From Anaerolineaceae bacterium (lineage in GTDB: Bacteria; Chloroflexota; Anaerolineae; Anaerolineales; Anaerolineaceae): a DNA stretch of 10,292 nt. Each line of letters opens with the position of its first letter. The first letter of the stretch is position 1. The stretch spans positions 1 through 10,292 of the forward strand of contig WOZA01000143.1 of NCBI GenBank assembly GCA_011620505.1, in the 5' to 3' direction. Under the pieces are notes generated by a model that was not told the DNA's origin, searched no databases, and was given only the letters and a program-made list of their open reading frames with translations. Below are positions 7,595-10,292 of the stretch, piece by piece. The position numbers and the translations under genes were made by a program.

Positions 7595-8110
7595 TTAGCC
7601 AGCCTCTTCCAGGAAACTCGGAATGGGGCGAATGAAATGGCAGGTATAACCATTTGGCAGCTTCTGCAGATAGTCCTGGTGATACTCCTCGGCTGGCCAG
7701 AAGGTGCCGAGCGGCTCGAGGGTGGTTACCACCGGACGCTTCCAGACCCCGCTTTGATTTACTTTTTCGATCATCTGTTTTGCTGCTTGCTTCTGCGCTT
7801 CGTCGGCATAAAAGATGGCGGAACGGTAGGAGGTGCCAATATCATTACCCTGCCGGTTGAGTGTTGTGGGGTCGTGCATGCGGAAGAAGAAATCCAGCAG
7901 ATGCAGAACATCGGTTTGCTGTGGATCGAAGACGATCTTGAGCGCTTCCGCATGCCCAGGGTGGTGTTGGTAGGTGGGGTGGTCATTCTCGCCGCCAGTG
8001 TAACCGGCATCGGTGTCCAATACGCCGGGCAGATGGCGGAAGAGCTCTTCCATCCCCCAGAAGCAGCCGCCGGCAAGGACTAATTCATTCGTTTTGTTAT
8101 TAGTAGTCAT
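7595..8110 (-). CDS. msrA: Peptide methionine-(S)-S-oxide reductase MsrA
   Basis: MsrA reduces the S-form of methionine sulfoxide in proteins using electrons from thioredoxin. The 171-residue protein starts AGGCFWG with catalytic Cys16. It continues with GYTGG (36-40), the substrate-site block PTYQHHPGHAEAL (45-57), RQGNDIGTSYRSAIF (86-100) and the C-terminal EEYHQDYLQK and GYTCHF. Only two cysteines exist, Cys16 and Cys157, so Cys157 is the only candidate resolving residue. The PTY..GHAE loop is about five residues shorter than in E. coli MsrA, a form I recall from other bacteria. The ATG at 8110 is preceded by GGAAG at good spacing. A TTG four codons upstream would disrupt this site. It is first in a group with the small membrane protein and the lipoprotein. 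Confidence 0.95.
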   Translation of the reverse strand: MTTNNKTNELVLAGGCFWGMEELFRHLPGVLDTDAGYTGGENDHPTYQHHPGHAEALKIVFDPQQTDVLHLLDFFFRMHDPTTLNRQGNDIGTSYRSAIFYADEAQKQAAKQMIEKVNQSGVWKRPVVTTLEPLGTFWPAEEYHQDYLQKLPNGYTCHFIRPIPSFLEEAG

Positions 8111-8112
8111 TT

Positions 8113-8454
8113 TTACTTCCAATCTTTATCCTGATTATAGGACAACTTTTCTCGTTTTTTATACTCTCTTACGATGGTAGCCTGCTCCGACCACGAACCT
8201 CCATTTTTCAACTCGGCGGATGGACTGAAGCCCATCCGTACGGCCAGGGCGCGAGAGGTCTCCGCAATCGCCCATTGGCTGTTCTGCAGCACACCCTGTT
8301 ATTTGAGCAAGTTGCGGACCGCTTTCTGGTGCAGTGGGTCGATGCCGCTGGACTGCACTGCCGCGACCTAATCTTCGGGTGTTTTGCCTGTGCGTTCTTC
8401 CATGCGGTCTGTGACGGATGTCATCATGTCAGCGGGAGAGGCCATTCTTGCCAT
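8113..8454 (-). pseudogene. DUF4287-like protein, broken by two in-frame stops
   Basis: Reading the minus strand from the ATG at 8454, one frame stays protein-like for 114 codons with two internal stops: TAG at 8368-8370 and TAA at 8299-8301. The segments read MEERTGKTPED*VAAVQSS, IDPLHQKAVRNLLK* and QGVLQNSQWAIAETS. The ERTGKTPEDW pattern is typical of DUF4287, so the TAG probably replaces a Trp codon and the TAA a Glu or Gln codon. The final stop (8113-8115) falls in the msrA ribosome-site region. The family call rests on remembered motifs and the function of DUF4287 is unknown. Other genes here use all three stop codons as stops, so recoding is unlikely. Confidence 0.7.
8134..8162 (-). promoter_or_regulatory. 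Promoter of msrA
   Basis: On the minus strand a perfect TATAAT (8134-8139) lies 17 bases after ATAAAA (8157-8162), a weak -35. The predicted start near 8127 leaves a 17-nt leader that contains the GGAAG ribosome site. The promoter lies inside the decayed 3' end of the DUF4287-like pseudogene. Confidence 0.6.
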
Positions 8455-8523
8455 AGTGGTTTTCTGTCTGCTTTGATTGAATAATTTTACCCTTCCCGGG
8501 GTTATGCATGCCAATGCAACTGA

Positions 8524-8876
8524 TCAAAATTTCAAGCTTTCGCGGCTCATCATGCCCAGTTCGCGTGGGATTTTTTCCTTCAAGTGTAGATCCTTCGCGC
8601 CATAGAGGAGGGTCACTATTCCTTGCCTGCTCTGTTGGATAAGTTGCCTGGCTGTAGTCTGCGCTTCAGGGTTAGTGAGCAATTCCTCGCGATACAGCAA
8701 CGAGAATTCCGCGCACCTTTCAGCTATGTGCCCGAACTGCTTTCGCAGAGTTGTACTGGGAGCGAGCATTTTTAATCATCCAGCCAGATGGGCCTTTTCT
8801 TTACTGATCCCTCGTCGCCAAAGGCGATCCACCAGATACCTTAAGCCAGCGAATTCTCATAAGCATCATAGATGCG
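8524..8876 (-). pseudogene. DUF488 family protein, frameshifted and interrupted
   Basis: On the minus strand RIYD (from 8876) begins one frame and breaks down within a dozen codons. A second frame then reads YLVDRLWRRGISKEKAHLAG, hits TGA at 8776-8778, and continues LKMLAPSTTLRKQFGHIAER through RYREEL-like and TLLYGAKD blocks to the TGA at 8524. This order matches the DUF488 pattern (RIYD, VLVDRLWPRGLSKEKA, WLKDIAPS.ELR.WF.H, EF..RY..EL, TLLYAAKD). The internal TGA falls where Trp is expected. The C-terminal block after AKD is shortened. An 81-residue remnant from the ATG at 8769 might still be made but lacks the conserved N-terminal half. Function of the family is not established. Confidence 0.75.
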
Positions 8877-8877
8877 A

Positions 8878-8907
8878 TTGATTTACAGAGACATAGTTCT
8901 CTATAAC
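8878..8907 (+). promoter_or_regulatory. Possible distal plus-strand promoter
   Basis: TTGATT (8878-8883) and TATAAC (8902-8907) are 18 bases apart, with an AGAGA...TCTCT inverted repeat (8887-8902) in the spacer. It would start about 140 bases before the DUF134-NifX gene and would be a second, weaker promoter for it. The support is base matching only. Confidence 0.25.
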
Positions 8908-9000
8908 TTCAGTGAAAATGAATCGGAAGGTTATATTAGATTGTCACTAATTCCAAAGTGCAGTGCTTTTCGAGCTTTTCTGAAAGAAACAAACCGACCC

Positions 9001-9042
9001 TATGCAAGCAGAAAAATTGGCGTATAATTGGCATTAGCCAAT
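9001..9042 (+). promoter_or_regulatory. Promoter with overlapping ATTGGC operator-like repeat
   Basis: A perfect TATAAT (9023-9028) lies 16 bases after TATGCA (9001-9006), a poor -35, which suggests an activator or a weak promoter. ATTGGC occurs at 9016-9021 and 9027-9032. The second copy forms a perfect 6-base inverted repeat with GCCAAT (9037-9042) across a 4-base spacer. The dyad covers the -10 edge and the predicted start site near 9035, where a bound protein would block polymerase. GAGG at 9046-9049 is the ribosome site. Confidence 0.55.
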
Positions 9043-9054
9043 AATGAGGAAAGT

Positions 9055-9798
9055 ATGCCGCGTAATCCAAGCCGAAAAATAATCCGTTCAGATCCCCCCG
9101 TCAGAAGCTTCGTACCTTGCGGAATCAATTTTGCATTTGGGCAGAGTGATGTCAACTTGCTGCTTGAAGAATGGGAGGCGCTTCGCCTGGTCGATTACGC
9201 CGGGATGGAACAAACTCAGGCTGCTCTCTCAATGGGGATCTCGCGCCAAAGCGTGCAGATGTTGGTTTCGTCGGCGCGCACCAAGCTCGCGCGGGCAGTG
9301 GTGGAGGGACTACCTTTGCAGATTATTGGCGACCAAGAACAAAACACACATAAAGATCTTCGACACGAAGAAAGGGTAAGAAAGATGAAAATTGCAGTCA
9401 CTTCTCAACACACACAGGTTTTTCCTCATTTTGGACGAACCCCGGAGTTTTACCTTGTCACCGCTGAGGATGGCAAGATCACCGAAGAAAAGATTGTCGC
9501 CGCTCCCGCTGAAGGACACGGCGCGCTGGTCGGCTTTTTGGTCAGCCAGGGCGTAGACACCTTGATTTGCGGGGGCATCGGTGGAGGAGCCGTAAACGGC
9601 TTGCGCTCATCCGGAATCAAAGTCTATGCCGGAGCGTCGGGACCCGTGAAAGAACAGGTGCTTTCATTGCTTAGCGGTCAGTTGCCTCAACAAGATGAAG
9701 CCAATTGCGACCACCATGGAGAGCATGACCACGCCGATGAGCACGATCACTGGAATGGGCAAGGACGCAGCAACGGCTGCGGACACCATCAAGAATAG
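9055..9798 (+). CDS. DUF134 helix-turn-helix / NifX-like FeMo-cofactor-binding fusion with His-rich tail
   Basis: A 247-residue two-domain protein. Residues about 15-90 form a DUF134 domain with a sigma-region-4-like helix-turn-helix (LLLEEWEALRLVDYAG, then QTQAALSMGISRQSVQMLVSSARTKLA in the recognition region). After a polar linker, residues 111-210 form a NifB/NifX dinitrogenase iron-molybdenum cofactor domain (MKIAVTS, FGRTPEF, GHGALVGFL, ICGGIGGGAVNGL, GIKVYAGASG). The last 30 residues hold eight His and two Cys and probably bind metal. Fusions of this type are known, and no nif genes are visible, so a metal- or cluster-responsive regulator is more likely than a nitrogen-fixation role. 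The ATG at 9055 has GAGG five bases upstream. A TTG at 9028 lies inside the promoter. Met111 (9385) sits where free-standing NifX-like proteins begin, so internal initiation is possible. Confidence 0.88.
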   Translation: MPRNPSRKIIRSDPPVRSFVPCGINFAFGQSDVNLLLEEWEALRLVDYAGMEQTQAALSMGISRQSVQMLVSSARTKLARAVVEGLPLQIIGDQEQNTHKDLRHEERVRKMKIAVTSQHTQVFPHFGRTPEFYLVTAEDGKITEEKIVAAPAEGHGALVGFLVSQGVDTLICGGIGGGAVNGLRSSGIKVYAGASGPVKEQVLSLLSGQLPQQDEANCDHHGEHDHADEHDHWNGQGRSNGCGHHQE

Positions 9799-9834
9799 TT
9801 AACCAATACAAAGCTGAAATTTCTTTTATTGCGG

Positions 9835-9896
9835 GTCGGAATGAGACTGCCTTAGGATGTTAATTTGGCGGGAGTGTGGTGCAGGCTCACTCCGAC
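9835..9896 (+). other. Alternative stem region downstream of the DUF134-NifX gene
   Basis: GTCGGAATGAG (9835-9845) can pair with CTCACTCCGAC (9886-9896) over 11 positions with one mismatch. A shorter stem, GGAGTG (9871-9876) with CACTCC (9888-9893), uses the same right arm, so the two exclude each other. TTTGGCGGGAGTG (9864-9876) is nearly repeated as TTTGGCGGAGTG (9906-9917). No gene is visible in 9799-10155. This and the next hairpin are its only clear structure. Confidence 0.35.
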
Positions 9897-9908
9897 ATTG
9901 ATTTGTTT

Positions 9909-9955
9909 GGCGGAGTGCGCAGAAGAGGAGCATTCCGCCCTGCCATTACTTTTTT
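9909..9955 (+). terminator. Candidate terminator for the DUF134-NifX transcript
   Basis: GGCGGAGTGC (9909-9918) pairs with GCATTCCGCC (9930-9939) over 10 bp with one G-U pair and an 11-base loop. A run of six T starts at 9950, ten bases after the stem. That gap is longer than usual for intrinsic termination, so the call is moderate. Confidence 0.45.
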
Positions 9956-10058
9956 CTTGAGTTCCTCATGGATGGCTCATACGGCTGAACTTGTCCGCGG
10001 GGAATTTATTATTGGGACACCAAGATGAGAAACTTAGGGAGTAAGTAATTTTGAGTAT

Positions 10059-10110
10059 TTTACAATTTGCTTTCACCCATAAATACCGGTTTTCTGAAAT
10101 TGGGTACAAT
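10059..10110 (+). promoter_or_regulatory. Candidate promoter elements before the second lipoprotein gene
   Basis: TACAAT (10105-10110), a five-of-six -10 match, would give a leader of about 40 nt but has no good -35 at 16-18 bases. TTTACA (10059-10064) is a five-of-six -35 match with only a poor -10 (TAAATA) downstream. Either could serve, and I cannot choose between them. Confidence 0.3.
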
Positions 10111-10155
10111 CAAGGCATCGGCGTCCACCTGCCTCCGTTCTGAAAGGAAGGAACG

Positions 10156-10292
10156 ATGAAAACAAAAAACCTTTACACTTGTATTGTTCTGATAACTCTC
10201 TTGCTGACCGCCTGCGTCCCAATTCAGGCTCCCAATCCAACGCCTGATCCTACCCCAACATTGGAGTCATCAGTTGAAACTGGTGAAATGAC
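10156..10292 (+). CDS. Lipoprotein, 5' part only (runs off the window)
   Basis: The first 45 codons are visible. A signal peptide (MKTKNLYTCIVLITLLLTAC) ends in the lipobox LLTAC with Cys20 as the predicted lipidated residue. A linker rich in Pro and Thr (NPTPDPTPTLE) follows, like that of the lipoprotein at 6235-7239. The ATG has GGAAGG four bases upstream, a strong ribosome site. The functional domain lies beyond the window, so nothing can be said about its role. The shared ACVP motif after the lipobox hints that the two lipoproteins are related or built alike. Confidence 0.75.
   Translation, partial: MKTKNLYTCIVLITLLLTACVPIQAPNPTPDPTPTLESSVETGEM

Noticed and set aside
8113..8454. Stop-codon recoding (for example selenocysteine or pyrrolysine) in the DUF4287-like frame
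   Set aside because: The internal stops are TAG and TAA, all three stop codons end other genes here, and no recoding element is apparent. Decay is simpler.
9055..9798. Nitrogen-fixation gene
   Set aside because: The NifX-like domain alone does not indicate fixation. No nif genes are nearby, and the HTH fusion suggests regulation.

Overview
The window reads as bacterial chromosome, most likely from the Chloroflexota (class Anaerolineae). This is an inference. It rests on a ClpC-RadA pair with a DUF6391 gene and holA behind it, on lipoproteins with long Thr/Pro/Glu-rich linkers after the lipobox, and on a DUF134-NifX fusion. No rRNA or tRNA gene is visible to place it more firmly.

Layout: 1-306 holds a degenerate ~125-bp tandem repeat with internal dyad symmetry. 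A hairpin at 325-350 probably ends the minus-strand operon that fills 409-6013. In transcription order that operon is clpC (AAA+ unfoldase), radA (DNA-repair ATPase), a DUF6391 membrane protein, and holA (delta subunit of DNA polymerase III). The gaps are 9, 57 and 7 bases. A candidate extended -10 promoter and a structured leader of about 150 nt lie upstream of clpC (6014-6200).

A second minus-strand group, 6235-8110, holds msrA, a 102-residue two-helix membrane protein and a 334-residue lipoprotein with a probable beta-propeller body. It is driven by a perfect TATAAT box at 8134-8139. Upstream of it lie two decayed minus-strand genes: a DUF4287-like pseudogene with two in-frame stops (8113-8454), whose ruined 3' end contains the msrA promoter, and a DUF488 pseudogene with a frameshift and an in-frame TGA (8524-8876).

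The right side is on the plus strand. A DUF134-NifX fusion with a His/Cys-rich tail (9055-9798) has an ATTGGC inverted repeat over its -10 and start-site region. After it comes a structured intergenic stretch with competing stems and a possible terminator. A second lipoprotein gene starts at 10156 and runs off the window.

Functionally, the minus-strand genes combine protein quality control (ClpC), recombination repair (RadA), replication (HolA) and methionine repair (MsrA), which suits a stress and housekeeping locus. I see no clear undescribed defence or mobile system. The best leads are the DUF6391 protein with its HxxEH and HPNCGTN motifs, the self-contained DUF134-NifX regulator or sensor with its operator-like site, and the folded tandem repeat at the left edge.
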